A DNA stretch of 64,000 bases from CAWFGW01 sp963815495 (GTDB lineage Bacteria; Bacteroidota; Bacteroidia; Cytophagales; JAAEPT01). Made by a program: the position numbers and the translations under genes. The notes beneath the pieces were generated by a model. It was given only the letters and a program-made list of their open reading frames with translations. It was not told the origin of the DNA and ran no database searches. The DNA is taken from positions 1 to 64,000 of the forward strand of contig CAWFGW010000033.1 of NCBI GenBank assembly GCA_963815495.1. The letters run 5' to 3'. The first letter of the stretch is position 1, and every line of letters begins with the position of its first letter. Positions 9,383 through 18,336 of the stretch are shown here, one piece after another.

Positions 9383-10699
9383 TTAACCCTTCACCACCTC
9401 CCCATATAAATCAAAATCTGAAGCATCGGTAATTTTGATGTTTGCAAAGTCACCAATAGAGATGTAGGTGTTTTTAGCATCCACTAATACTTCGTTATCA
9501 ACCTCAGGAGAGTCAAACTGTGTTCTACCGATAAAATAGCCACCTTCTTTACGATCAAAAAGCACCTTTTGCGTAGTTCCGATAAACTTCTTATTATTCT
9601 CAAAAGCAATTTCCTGCTGTATGCCCATCAATATTTCCTGACGTTCTTGTTTCTCTTCGTCAGACAAATCATCTTCCATCGAATAGGAATGTGTACCATC
9701 TTCGTGGGAGTATGTGAACACGCCTAGTCGGTCAAATTTCATTTTTTCAATAAATTGACACGACTCTTCAAAGTCTTCTTGCGTTTCACCCGGGTGACCG
9801 GTTATCAGCGTGGTTCGGATAGCGATGCCTGGAACTTGTTCACGAATAGTGTTGATGAGTTCTTCTGTCTTTTCACGTGTAATCCCTCTTCGCATCAATT
9901 TCAATACTTTGTTCGAGCCAGACTGGAGCGGAATATCTAAGTAATTACAAACATTTGGATGTTTCGCCATCACTTCCAATACATCCAGCGGAAAACCAGA
10001 AGGGTAAGCATAATGCAACCGCACCCATTCAATACCATTTACGTTGGCTAGTTTTTCTACTAATGTTGCTAACTCACGTTTTTTATAGATATCAAGACCG
10101 TAATAAGTTAAGTCCTGAGCGATTAAAATCAACTCTTTGGTACCTCTTTTTGCTAATGATTCTGCTTCCTTTACCAACTCTTCCATCGGTCTGGAAACGT
10201 GACCACCGCGCATTAATGGGATAGCACAAAAGGAACAAGGTCGATCGCAACCTTCAGCAATTTTTAAATAAGAAAAGTGAGCAAGAGTAGTGGTTATTCG
10301 TTCGCCCACTAACTCATGTTTGTAATCGATATCAAATTTTTTTAAGAGGAGCGGTAAATCTAATGTGCCAAAAAAAGCATCAACTTGGGGTATTTCAGCT
10401 TGCAAGTCGTCTTTGTAGCGGTGCGATAAACAACCCGTGACATATAATTTATCAATCACACCATTATCCTTTGCTTCCGCATATTGTAGAATGGTATCGA
10501 TGGATTCCTGTTTAGCATTATCAATAAACCCACAAGTATTTACAATAATGATGTTGGCATCTTCCCCTTCCAACTCATGGTGAGTATCTACGCCACCTCC
10601 TTGTAGTTGGGTAATGATGTTTTCAGAATCGACTAAGTTTTTTGAACAGCCCAACGTAATGACGTTCACTTTGTCTTTTTTGTTACCGCGAGTTTTCAA
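9383..10699 (-). CDS. rimO: Ribosomal protein S12 methylthiotransferase RimO
   Basis: The 438-residue protein has the three expected parts: an N-terminal UPF0004 domain with cluster cysteines (GCSKNLVDSE, NTCGFID, TGCLS), a radical SAM domain with CxxxCxxC in EGCDRPCSFCAIP, and a C-terminal TRAM domain. RimO uses two 4Fe-4S clusters and S-adenosylmethionine to add a methylthio group to a conserved aspartate of ribosomal protein S12. The gene follows ftsY with a 12-base gap and is probably co-transcribed with it, in the order usual for Bacteroidota. Length is normal for the family. Confidence 0.95.
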   Translation of the reverse strand: MKTRGNKKDKVNVITLGCSKNLVDSENIITQLQGGGVDTHHELEGEDANIIIVNTCGFIDNAKQESIDTILQYAEAKDNGVIDKLYVTGCLSHRYKDDLQAEIPQVDAFFGTLDLPLLLKKFDIDYKHELVGERITTTLAHFSYLKIAEGCDRPCSFCAIPLMRGGHVSRPMEELVKEAESLAKRGTKELILIAQDLTYYGLDIYKKRELATLVEKLANVNGIEWVRLHYAYPSGFPLDVLEVMAKHPNVCNYLDIPLQSGSNKVLKLMRRGITREKTEELINTIREQVPGIAIRTTLITGHPGETQEDFEESCQFIEKMKFDRLGVFTYSHEDGTHSYSMEDDLSDEEKQERQEILMGIQQEIAFENNKKFIGTTQKVLFDRKEGGYFIGRTQFDSPEVDNEVLVDAKNTYISIGDFANIKITDASDFDLYGEVVKG

Positions 10700-10711
10700 T
10701 CGAGTAGGGGT

Positions 10712-11668
10712 TTATTTCTTTTGGAAAAGGGAATCCACAAATTCTTTCTTGTGGAATATTTGAAGGTCTTCCATTCCTTCTCCGACACCAATGTATTTCA
10801 CTGGGATTTGAAACTGGTCAGATATGCCAATAACTACTCCGCCCTTAGCAGTGCCATCCAGCTTAGTGATGGCAAGCGAACTGACATCAGTAGCTTTGGT
10901 AAACTCTTTCGCTTGAAGAAATGCGTTTTGCCCAGTACTTCCGTCCAGCACTAACAAGACTTCATGTGGAGCAGCTTCATTAAATTTTTGAACTACACGC
11001 TTAATCTTGGAAAGCTCGTTCATCAAGTTCACTTTGGTATGTAGACGACCTGCAGTATCAATAATTACAATATCAGCATGCTCTTCAACACCTCTTTTTA
11101 CGGCATCAAAAGCTACCGAAGCAGGGTCTGTGTTCATTCCGTGGGAAACCACAGGAACATCCACTCGTTTTCCCCAAAGGATCAGTTGATCTACAGCAGC
11201 AGCTCTAAACGTATCCGCAGCACCAAGCACTACTTTTTTACCCTGTTGTTTGAATTGGTATGCCAGTTTTCCTATGGTGGTAGTTTTACCTACACCATTG
11301 ACTCCAACAACAAGCAACACATAAGGGCCGTCAGTTTTAGGGATTTGAAAGTCATGAAAATCAGCTGTGTCGTTTTGGATTAAGACGTTAGCGATTTCTT
11401 CTTTTAATATTTTATCAAGTTCAGCTGTGCCGAGATATTTATCTTGAGCCACACGCGCCTCAATTTGTCTGATGATTTTTAACGTGGTATCCACACCCAC
11501 ATCTGAGGTAATTAAAATTTCTTCTAACTCATCTAATACATCAGCATCTACAGTAGATTTACCAACAACTGCTTTGCCTAGTTTTGAAAAAAAACTTTCA
11601 TTAGTTTTTTCTAAGCCCTTATCGAGTGTCTCTTTTTTCTCTTTTGAGAAAAGTCCAAATAGTGCCAT
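10712..11668 (-). CDS. ftsY: Signal recognition particle receptor FtsY
   Basis: The 318-residue protein is a short FtsY with only a brief N-terminal region before the helical N domain. The SRP-type GTPase motifs are clear: G1 GVNGVGKTTTIGKLA, DTFRAAA, G3 DTAGRLHTK and G4 TKLDGTAKGG. It docks ribosome-SRP complexes at the inner membrane for co-translational insertion. It lies between the DUF4295 gene (with a hairpin in between) and rimO. The long acidic A domain of E. coli FtsY is absent, as is common in Bacteroidota. Confidence 0.95.
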   Translation of the reverse strand: MALFGLFSKEKKETLDKGLEKTNESFFSKLGKAVVGKSTVDADVLDELEEILITSDVGVDTTLKIIRQIEARVAQDKYLGTAELDKILKEEIANVLIQNDTADFHDFQIPKTDGPYVLLVVGVNGVGKTTTIGKLAYQFKQQGKKVVLGAADTFRAAAVDQLILWGKRVDVPVVSHGMNTDPASVAFDAVKRGVEEHADIVIIDTAGRLHTKVNLMNELSKIKRVVQKFNEAAPHEVLLVLDGSTGQNAFLQAKEFTKATDVSSLAITKLDGTAKGGVVIGISDQFQIPVKYIGVGEGMEDLQIFHKKEFVDSLFQKK

Positions 11669-11698
11669 AGATGTGAGAAATTATAATTTCTAAGAAAC

Positions 11699-11724
11699 GC
11701 AAAAAGTCCCCAAGGGACTTTTGC
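11699..11724 (-). terminator. Hairpin between DUF4295 gene and ftsY
   Basis: AAAAGTCCC and GGGACTTTT pair around a CAA loop, with short GC ends outside. On the minus strand the hairpin ends in TTTTTGCGTTT. It could terminate or attenuate transcription between the ribosomal-protein genes and ftsY. Confidence 0.65.
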
Positions 11725-11749
11725 AAAATAATAATATGAGTTGTTTAGC

Positions 11750-11905
11750 TTATTTTTTAGCTAAAGTCTCTTGCACAAGTTCGTTAGGAACCATTTCCTC
11801 TTTGAACATGTAAGCTCCAGTTTTTGGAGAACGTACAGTTCTAATCACTTTTGTATAACCTTTACCGCTTTTATCTTTCAGCGTTGCTACTACCTTCTTA
11901 GCCAT
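11750..11905 (-). CDS. DUF4295 small basic protein
   Basis: This is a 51-residue ORF beginning MAKKVVATLKDKSGKGYTKV and ending VQETLAKK. It is lysine-rich and matches the DUF4295 family that in Bacteroidota is nearly always encoded directly after rpmB and rpmG. It starts 2 bases after the rpmG stop. It is probably a lineage-specific ribosome-associated protein, which is inferred from neighbourhood and charge only. Its short length means it is easily missed. Confidence 0.9.
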   Translation of the reverse strand: MAKKVVATLKDKSGKGYTKVIRTVRSPKTGAYMFKEEMVPNELVQETLAKK

Positions 11906-11907
11906 GA

Positions 11908-12090
11908 TTACTTAATTTCTTTGTGAACAGTATATTTATTCAAAACAGCGTTATACTTTTTAAGCTCTAAACGCTCAGTAGTATTTTTTCTGTTTTTAGT
12001 AGTGATATAACGTGAAGTGCCAGGCATTCCACTGTCTTTGTGCTCAGTGCACTCCATGATCACTTGAACTCTATTTCCTTTCTTAGCCAT
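11908..12090 (-). CDS. rpmG: 50S ribosomal protein L33
   Basis: The 60-residue protein MAKKGNRVQVIMECTEHKDS with TKNRKNTTERLELKKYN is a typical L33. Only one cysteine is present (MECTEHK), so the zinc ribbon of C+ L33 proteins is missing and this is the zinc-independent form. It lies 22 bases after rpmB on the same strand. Confidence 0.96.
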   Translation of the reverse strand: MAKKGNRVQVIMECTEHKDSGMPGTSRYITTKNRKNTTERLELKKYNAVLNKYTVHKEIK

Positions 12091-12112
12091 TTCCTTGCAA
12101 ATGATTAGTTAC

Positions 12113-12352
12113 TTATCCGAGAATGTTTCCGTTCTCTCTTGCTTTTTTCAACACTGCAGCCAAACCATTTTTATTAATAGTTCTTAGAGCAGTTGAAGAT
12201 ACTTTCAATGTAATCCAACGATCTTCTTCTGGTAGATAGAATCGTTTCTTGAAAAGATTTGGTAAAAATCTTCTCTTAGTTTTTATGTTCGAGTGAGAAA
12301 CATTGTTTCCTACTTGAGGTCTCTTTCCAGTTATTTGACAAATTCTTGACAT
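12113..12352 (-). CDS. rpmB: 50S ribosomal protein L28
   Basis: The 79-residue protein MSRICQITGKRPQVGNNVSH with KTKRRFLPNL and RWITLKVSSTALRTINK is a standard Bacteroidota L28. It is the first gene of the minus-strand block rpmB, rpmG, DUF4295, ftsY, rimO. The single N-terminal cysteine does not make a zinc site. Confidence 0.96.
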   Translation of the reverse strand: MSRICQITGKRPQVGNNVSHSNIKTKRRFLPNLFKKRFYLPEEDRWITLKVSSTALRTINKNGLAAVLKKARENGNILG

Positions 12353-12692
12353 GATTTATCCGCTTTTTTCAAATGGGTCACAAATGTCTCATTTTTTGTG
12401 GAAAACTCAAAGCTTCCTTAAGAAATATTTCAAAGTATTTTGAATAAGTAAGATATTAGACTGTTAGAATCAAGAACCAAGAGGCAATCAGCAAGTGAAA
12501 ATTTGAGGTACATATGGTCAAAAATGGTTTTTTGTTATAACTCGTCATTCTCGAAATGCGGAATGTAATATAGAAATATTAGGAATTTCATTGTTCCGAT
12601 AGCTCATAGGAATGGAAACATTAACAGTTCGATTTCTATCAAAAGACCCTTGATATTTTGTGAAAAACAAAATTCTGGGGTGACGTAACTTA

Positions 12693-12921
12693 AAATCTCA
12701 CGTCTAAAGAAATATTGAGTATCAAGACACAGCATAAAAAACATCAGCTTGAAGCTAATGCTAACAACTACTAATAGCTTTCTAAAAAATATCACGTCTC
12801 ACATTTAAAAGTATAATATCTAATAAAGAAGTATTGAGTACAGAGTATTGAGACAAAAAATGCAACAATAGCTAAATGATAACCGCTAATAGCTTTCTAA
12901 AAAATCTAACATCTAACATCT
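12693..12921. repeat. Two imperfect 115-bp tandem copies
   Basis: The exact 20-base core CTAATAGCTTTCTAAAAAAT occurs at 12771-12790 and at 12886-12905, an offset of 115. Flanking parts also correspond: AATATTGAGTATCAAGACA versus AGTATTGAGTACAGAGTATT before the core, and ATCACGTCTCACAT versus CTAACATCTAACAT after it. Confidence 0.7.
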
Positions 12922-12931
12922 CAAAATCTCC

Positions 12932-12939
12932 TATCTTTG
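12932..12939 (+). promoter_or_regulatory. TATCTTTG -7 box of hemB
   Basis: An exact TAnnTTTG match ends 4 bases before the hemB ATG at 12944, which implies a leaderless or nearly leaderless mRNA. A -33 TTG at the usual distance is not visible. Confidence 0.6.
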
Positions 12940-12943
12940 AATT

Positions 12944-13918
12944 ATGAATATCAGACCACGCAGAAACCGAAAGTCAGAAGGGATAAGAAACCTAGTTCAG
13001 GAAAATTGGGTAACCAAGCATGATTTATTGTTTCCACTTTTTTTGTTGCCGGGCGAAAACAAACAAGAGGCAATTAAGTCAATGCCAGGCATCAGCCGTT
13101 TTTCATTGGATTTACTTTTAAAAGAAATCGATCAATGCATGAACATGGGATTAAAAACCTTTGCAGTGTTCCCTTGTCTGCCTGAGTCAGCGAAAGATAA
13201 ATTCGCCACGGAGAGTGCGAATAAAGAAGGGCTGTATATAAAGAGTCTAGAAAAAATAAAGCAGGAATTTCCTGAGTCTGTAATTATGACGGACGTGGCG
13301 ATGGATCCTTATAGTTCAGATGGCCATGATGGTTTAGTAAAAGAAGGTAAAATCCTCAATGATGAAACGTTAGCTATTCTAGTTAATATGTCATTAGCAC
13401 AAGCGGAAACAGGAGCAGATATGATAGGACCTTCCGACATGATGGATGGAAGAGTGGTTGCGATTCGCGAGGCCTTAGATGAAAAAGGGTTTACAGAGAC
13501 TTCTATTATTTCTTACACCGCAAAATATGCCAGTGCTTTTTATGGTCCTTTTCGGGATGCCTTGGATTCAGCGCCTAAGTTTGGTGATAAAAAAACCTAT
13601 CAAATGAACCCGGCTAACAGTAAAGAAGCATTAATTGAGGCTGATTTAGATATTGCTGAAGGTGCAGATATTATTATGGTGAAACCAGGTTTACCTTATT
13701 TAGATATCATCAAATCATTAAAAGACAATTATGCCACGCCAATAGCCGCTTATAACGTTAGTGGGGAATATGCGATGGTAAAAGCGGCAGCAGAAAAAGG
13801 TTGGTTGGATAATGACAAGGCGATTGCTGAAATGCTGATGTCGTTTAAAAGAGCGGGTACAGACTTAATTTTGACCTATTTTGCGAAAGAGGCGGTCGCA
13901 AAAAAGCTCGTAGGTTAA
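12944..13918 (+). CDS. hemB: Porphobilinogen synthase (delta-aminolevulinate dehydratase)
   Basis: The 324-residue enzyme condenses two 5-aminolevulinate molecules to porphobilinogen in haem synthesis. Both active-site lysines are present, in SYTAKYASAFYGPFRDA and IIMVKPGLPYLD (Schiff base). The metal-switch region reads DVAMDPYSSDGHDG, with aspartates instead of the cysteine triad of zinc enzymes, so this is the magnesium or non-zinc type. Length and motifs are normal. It is transcribed alone from a box just before its start codon. Confidence 0.96.
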   Translation: MNIRPRRNRKSEGIRNLVQENWVTKHDLLFPLFLLPGENKQEAIKSMPGISRFSLDLLLKEIDQCMNMGLKTFAVFPCLPESAKDKFATESANKEGLYIKSLEKIKQEFPESVIMTDVAMDPYSSDGHDGLVKEGKILNDETLAILVNMSLAQAETGADMIGPSDMMDGRVVAIREALDEKGFTETSIISYTAKYASAFYGPFRDALDSAPKFGDKKTYQMNPANSKEALIEADLDIAEGADIIMVKPGLPYLDIIKSLKDNYATPIAAYNVSGEYAMVKAAAEKGWLDNDKAIAEMLMSFKRAGTDLILTYFAKEAVAKKLVG

Positions 13919-13957
13919 TAAAATCAGTTTTTATTATGCTTTTATAACTTCAAGGGT

Positions 13958-13965
13958 TACTTTTG
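13958..13965 (+). promoter_or_regulatory. TACTTTTG -7 box before the PKD adhesin operon
   Basis: Matches TAnnTTTG, 23 bases before the ATG at 13989. No good -33 TTG was seen, so this is tentative. Confidence 0.45.
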
Positions 13966-13988
13966 GACTTTATTACTGATAAAGTTAC

Positions 13989-16900
13989 ATGAATCAACTA
14001 GTACAACTTATCAAGAAGAGTCTTTTCCTTCTTGTTTTTTGCGTTTTCTCGAACAGTTTTGGACAAGCAGGTAACCTAAATAATGATATAGGTGTTTTTG
14101 CAGCCGCAGATATAAACTATGAATGTCTAGGAGGTGGTCAATACGAAATAACATTAGATGTTTACGCAGAGTGTGGTTATTTTGATGGATCATTAAATAA
14201 CAAAGATAATTATCCTATAACCATTGAATCAAAATCTTTGGGTATTAAGATTGAACCAAAAGCTTTGAAACCAACTTCTGGTCCTGCAAGAGAAGGGGAA
14301 GAAATAAACATATATTGTCCAGATCAGCCTTCACAATGTGACACTAGAGATCAAACTTCATTCAGGGGGTTAAAAAAATATACTTTTTCAACAACAGTAA
14401 ATTTAGATCAGCTGGGAAAAGCCAATGATTGGAAAGTGTTTTGGTCTAGAAATAATAGAAGTGCGGAAATAACCACTATCGGAAATAATCAGCCCTACCA
14501 TACAGAAGCATTAATAAATAATGTTAGCGTTTGTAATTCAACTCCATCAATTGCTGTTGAATCTGTTTTTGGTATCAAAAAAGGTATTGCTGAGACAATA
14601 CAATTAGGGGCTGCCGATGCAAATAATAATAGATTAGAATACGCCATTGTCTCTCCTTTACAAGGGTTAAATGATCCTATAAATTACAGTGGAGGTGTTA
14701 GTGCTACACAACCGTTTGGAGCAGGGAAAACAATTGCAATTAATGGGTCAGGTCAATTATCAATACCAGCAATTGATCAAGCGGGAGTAAATGCCAATTT
14801 TGATGTATTGATTTCGGAGTTTAATGGCAATACAAAAGTAGGCGAAAGCAGAAAATCATTTCAAATCACCACTTTAGAAACCGAGAATACAGCCCCTGTA
14901 ATTTCTGGGATTAATGGTACGAATGATACGGTGATAACCGTTTGTGCAGGTGACCAACTAGTTTTAGCATTAACTGGAGCTGATGCAGACGGAGATAAGA
15001 TGCGATTCTTAGGCAACCCTCAAATAATACCTCAAAAATCTATTCCTTTTTCAAGAAATACTATTGATGCCAATCCAAATTTTAAATATACAGAAACCCC
15101 AAGTGGTACTTTCAATTGGCAGACCACGACTTTAGATGTAGGTGTTTATACTGTTGTGGTAACTTTAGAAGATAATGCCTGTCCAGTGAATTTAACTACA
15201 ACAAAAGAGTTTACAATTCGCGTAAACCCTATACCTACTTTTAGTTTAGGACCTGACGCTCCATTTAACTGTGATAATCCTCAAGTGTTTGATCCAGAGA
15301 TAACCAATGCGGTTGGTAACTTAAGTTATTCTTGGTCGCGGTGGTTTGTAACTACAACTATCCCAATAGATACAGTGGATGTACCATTTCAAACAGAAAA
15401 GAAATTGGAGTTGACTGGTCCTGGGCAATTTTTGTTGGAAGTAAGCGATGATGCCGGTTGTTCAAAAAGCGATCGGATAATTATTTATGAAAGTCTTTAT
15501 GGAACTATGGATTTTTATGGTCGTTGTATCGGACAAACCACAACATTTGAAGATGAATCAGCGTTCGTTGGAAGTGAGTTTGTTTCACGGAAATGGACGA
15601 TAGAAACAAAAGCAGGGACTACTGATGAACAAATATTTACGCATAAATTTCCTGGGTTAGGTAGTTATGATGCTCAATTAATCGTTGAAGATACGTTAGG
15701 TTGTATTGATACAATCGACCGTGTAGTTGAGGTTGTTGAAGAACCTATAGCAGCGCTAAGTTTAGTTGATTCATGTTCAGCTTTTCTTGATGGTACTTAT
15801 GAAAGAGGTGGAGTAGACTTTATTGATGCAAGTATCTATCAATCTGGAGATGGTTTTGGAGATGTGGAATGGACTATCAGCACGCTAGCTGGTGATGAAT
15901 TAGATGTGTTGGTTCCTCCACAACCAAATGGACTTTTAGACCGATGGTTTGATTATGGATTTCCAGACTCGGGACTTTATATCATTAAAACAGAAATAAA
16001 TACGAGTGCTTCTTGTCAAGAAAGCAAAATTGACACAGTGCATATTGTTCAGCGACCAAAATTGAAATTAATTTCTGATTCAGTGTATTCAATTAATTGT
16101 GCTAATCCTGATACAGTATTTCAAGTAACACTTGATGACCAATTTATTGGGACTAGCGGATATGATTTTTGGTATTTCGACCAGGATAGTATTAAGTCTG
16201 ATGTGAAATCTTTTACAGACCCAACAGCAATTTTTGATGTAGAAATAGACACAGTCGGAGTGTATACTATTTGGGTTAAAGACTCAAAAGGGTGTGAACA
16301 TTTTCAGTCAGTAGAGGTGGAATTTTCGACCGAAGCAACTTTAGGATATGAATTACAATGTGCAGAAGGAGCAATACAATTCCGTGATTTGTCGATGATA
16401 GATACCACAGATCGAACTATTGTAAATTGGAATTGGGATTTTGGAGATAATTCATCTTCTAATCTCCAAGAACCTACCCATTTGTATTCGGAACAAGGAG
16501 ATTATCAAGCAATTTTAACAGTGACAGATTCAAAAGGCTGTACTAATTCAGATTCTTTAGAAGTGTATTATTCTTTTCCTAAGTCAGATTTAAAAGTCAC
16601 TCCAGATATTGAAGTGGTGAAGTTATGTGTTAGTGATCAGCTTACTGCTTCGAACTTAGTTTTAACAGCTGGAACACCTTATCATATCGATAATTTAGTT
16701 TGGAGGTTTCAAAAAGCCAATGGTAGTTTAGATACGTTTTATTATGATAATTTCCCTACTGATCCACTCATGATAACTAAAGGTTTGGTACAACAATATA
16801 TTCTGGCAGATACAACTTCTCAATTAAAAATTGAAAATGAGGTTAATTATAATAGGAACATCGCGAATCCGATAACTGGTAATAGTGCTTGTAATGATGT

Positions 16901-18323
16901 ATTTGAAGTCTCTAAAGATTTTACTGTATTTCCTGAATTCAAGGGGGATATTTTTGACAATAGAGTATGTTTAGGTGATTCTGCTATTTTTAGGTTTGAC
17001 CGTTCGGTAAATAAAGATGTTTTGGTAGAGTCGGTAACATGGACTTTTAGAAGTTCTCAAACAGGTGCCATAATAGCCCAGACAACAGATTTGGACCCTC
17101 AAGTGTTTATAGATGAGAATGAGTTTACTCGAGGACCAGGGCAAATGGGTGTTACAGCGAGGTTCGTTGATGTGAATGGCTGTGTGTTAAACAAAGTGGC
17201 TACCTTTGAGGTAGATGAAGTGACCTCTAAACCAAACTGGGATTTTGATGAAATAGTGTGTAGGGGTGAAAAAGTTCTATTTACTTTAAAAGCAGATCAG
17301 GGAGATGTTGATTATTGGCAAGTAAATCAAAATTTTAGTGATTCATTAATAGCCGGTAATTTTATAGCCCCAACTTTTGATCAAGATGTTGTGGGTTCAC
17401 CTCAAATTGTATTTGATAAACCAGGGGTTTTTCCTGTATCTATGTTTCTAATAAAAAATGTATCTATTCAATCAGGGAAAATTTGCCGAGCCCGAATAGA
17501 TGATACCATTCGAGTAAACGATGTACCTTCTTACAACATTGAATGGGATACGGTGTGTTCAGCGGTTTCACCAACTACCTTTATCAATAACTCAACCATC
17601 AACGGTAATTTTGGGAAAGTGGTTGACTACCGTTGGGATTTTGGTGATGGTTCTGAGCAAGTAATTACTCCTGCTGGTCAAGTTGAAGTGAAACATCGCT
17701 ATGCTAATGGAGGAAATTTCACAGTGAAAGTTACGGCAACCACTGAAGAACAATGTAATCGCTCGGATACCACGTTCTCTATTTATGTAAGGCCTACGCC
17801 CATTGCAAAATACGAGACCGATCAGGAATTTATGGAAGCGAATGAGTTAATCACATTTATGGATGCCTCTGAAACATTTGGAGCGTCTAAAGACTCCATA
17901 TTCTGGGATTTTGGTTACCCAGGTAAGTTTAATGGGGAAATTGTTAGCGTGGAGTGGGATACCGTAAATGTTTATCAAGTCTATCATTACATCAAAACTT
18001 CTGATGGTTGTGAAGATGATACAACTTACCGAATTGACTTGAACACTTATTTAGATTTACCTAATGCCTTTTCTCCTAATAATGATGGTACTAACGATGA
18101 GTTATTCCTGATTTATAAATCAATAGAAGAACTATACACCTACAAAATTTACAACCGTTGGGGTCAGGAGATATTCGATGCTGAAGGGGATTTAAATCGC
18201 GGTTGGGACGGAACTTATAATGGAACAGACCAAGAAGTTGGGGTGTATGTAGCGCATGTCAAAGCGCGCGGTGCTTACGATACACTATTTAATTTTAAAG
18301 TTAATGTACGGTTGATCCGCTAA
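13989..18323 (+). CDS. Large PKD-domain surface protein with type B T9SS sorting domain
   Basis: The 1444-residue protein has a signal peptide (MNQLVQLIKKSLFLLVFCVF then SNSFGQ), many immunoglobulin-like beta-sandwich segments, and at least two clear PKD repeats (NWNWDFGDNSS near residue 815 and DYRWDFGDGSE near 1215). It ends in the gliding-motility-associated C-terminal domain: LPNAFSPNNDGTNDE, YNRWGQEIF and GWDGTYNG. That is the type B T9SS signal used by SprB-like adhesins. In Flavobacterium such proteins need a SprF-like partner, and a PorP/SprF homologue starts 13 bases downstream. It is likely a cell-surface adhesin for attachment or gliding. Confidence 0.9.
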   Translation: MNQLVQLIKKSLFLLVFCVFSNSFGQAGNLNNDIGVFAAADINYECLGGGQYEITLDVYAECGYFDGSLNNKDNYPITIESKSLGIKIEPKALKPTSGPAREGEEINIYCPDQPSQCDTRDQTSFRGLKKYTFSTTVNLDQLGKANDWKVFWSRNNRSAEITTIGNNQPYHTEALINNVSVCNSTPSIAVESVFGIKKGIAETIQLGAADANNNRLEYAIVSPLQGLNDPINYSGGVSATQPFGAGKTIAINGSGQLSIPAIDQAGVNANFDVLISEFNGNTKVGESRKSFQITTLETENTAPVISGINGTNDTVITVCAGDQLVLALTGADADGDKMRFLGNPQIIPQKSIPFSRNTIDANPNFKYTETPSGTFNWQTTTLDVGVYTVVVTLEDNACPVNLTTTKEFTIRVNPIPTFSLGPDAPFNCDNPQVFDPEITNAVGNLSYSWSRWFVTTTIPIDTVDVPFQTEKKLELTGPGQFLLEVSDDAGCSKSDRIIIYESLYGTMDFYGRCIGQTTTFEDESAFVGSEFVSRKWTIETKAGTTDEQIFTHKFPGLGSYDAQLIVEDTLGCIDTIDRVVEVVEEPIAALSLVDSCSAFLDGTYERGGVDFIDASIYQSGDGFGDVEWTISTLAGDELDVLVPPQPNGLLDRWFDYGFPDSGLYIIKTEINTSASCQESKIDTVHIVQRPKLKLISDSVYSINCANPDTVFQVTLDDQFIGTSGYDFWYFDQDSIKSDVKSFTDPTAIFDVEIDTVGVYTIWVKDSKGCEHFQSVEVEFSTEATLGYELQCAEGAIQFRDLSMIDTTDRTIVNWNWDFGDNSSSNLQEPTHLYSEQGDYQAILTVTDSKGCTNSDSLEVYYSFPKSDLKVTPDIEVVKLCVSDQLTASNLVLTAGTPYHIDNLVWRFQKANGSLDTFYYDNFPTDPLMITKGLVQQYILADTTSQLKIENEVNYNRNIANPITGNSACNDVFEVSKDFTVFPEFKGDIFDNRVCLGDSAIFRFDRSVNKDVLVESVTWTFRSSQTGAIIAQTTDLDPQVFIDENEFTRGPGQMGVTARFVDVNGCVLNKVATFEVDEVTSKPNWDFDEIVCRGEKVLFTLKADQGDVDYWQVNQNFSDSLIAGNFIAPTFDQDVVGSPQIVFDKPGVFPVSMFLIKNVSIQSGKICRARIDDTIRVNDVPSYNIEWDTVCSAVSPTTFINNSTINGNFGKVVDYRWDFGDGSEQVITPAGQVEVKHRYANGGNFTVKVTATTEEQCNRSDTTFSIYVRPTPIAKYETDQEFMEANELITFMDASETFGASKDSIFWDFGYPGKFNGEIVSVEWDTVNVYQVYHYIKTSDGCEDDTTYRIDLNTYLDLPNAFSPNNDGTNDELFLIYKSIEELYTYKIYNRWGQEIFDAEGDLNRGWDGTYNGTDQEVGVYVAHVKARGAYDTLFNFKVNVRLIR

Positions 18324-18336
18324 TTAGTAAAGTATA

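Larger units (their letters stand above)
12353..12943. other. Gene-poor 590-bp region between divergent rpmB and hemB
   Basis: There is no credible gene here. A 63-codon minus-strand frame at 12604-12795 lacks family-like features. The right half is an imperfect 115-bp tandem repeat (listed separately), ending at the hemB promoter box. The left part must hold the rpmB promoter, but no good TAnnTTTG was found on the minus strand. Confidence 0.6.

Noticed and set aside
12604..12795. 63-codon minus-strand ORF in the rpmB-hemB spacer
   Set aside because: Its composition is that of AT-rich non-coding DNA, it overlaps the 115-bp tandem repeat, and it shows no family-like motif.
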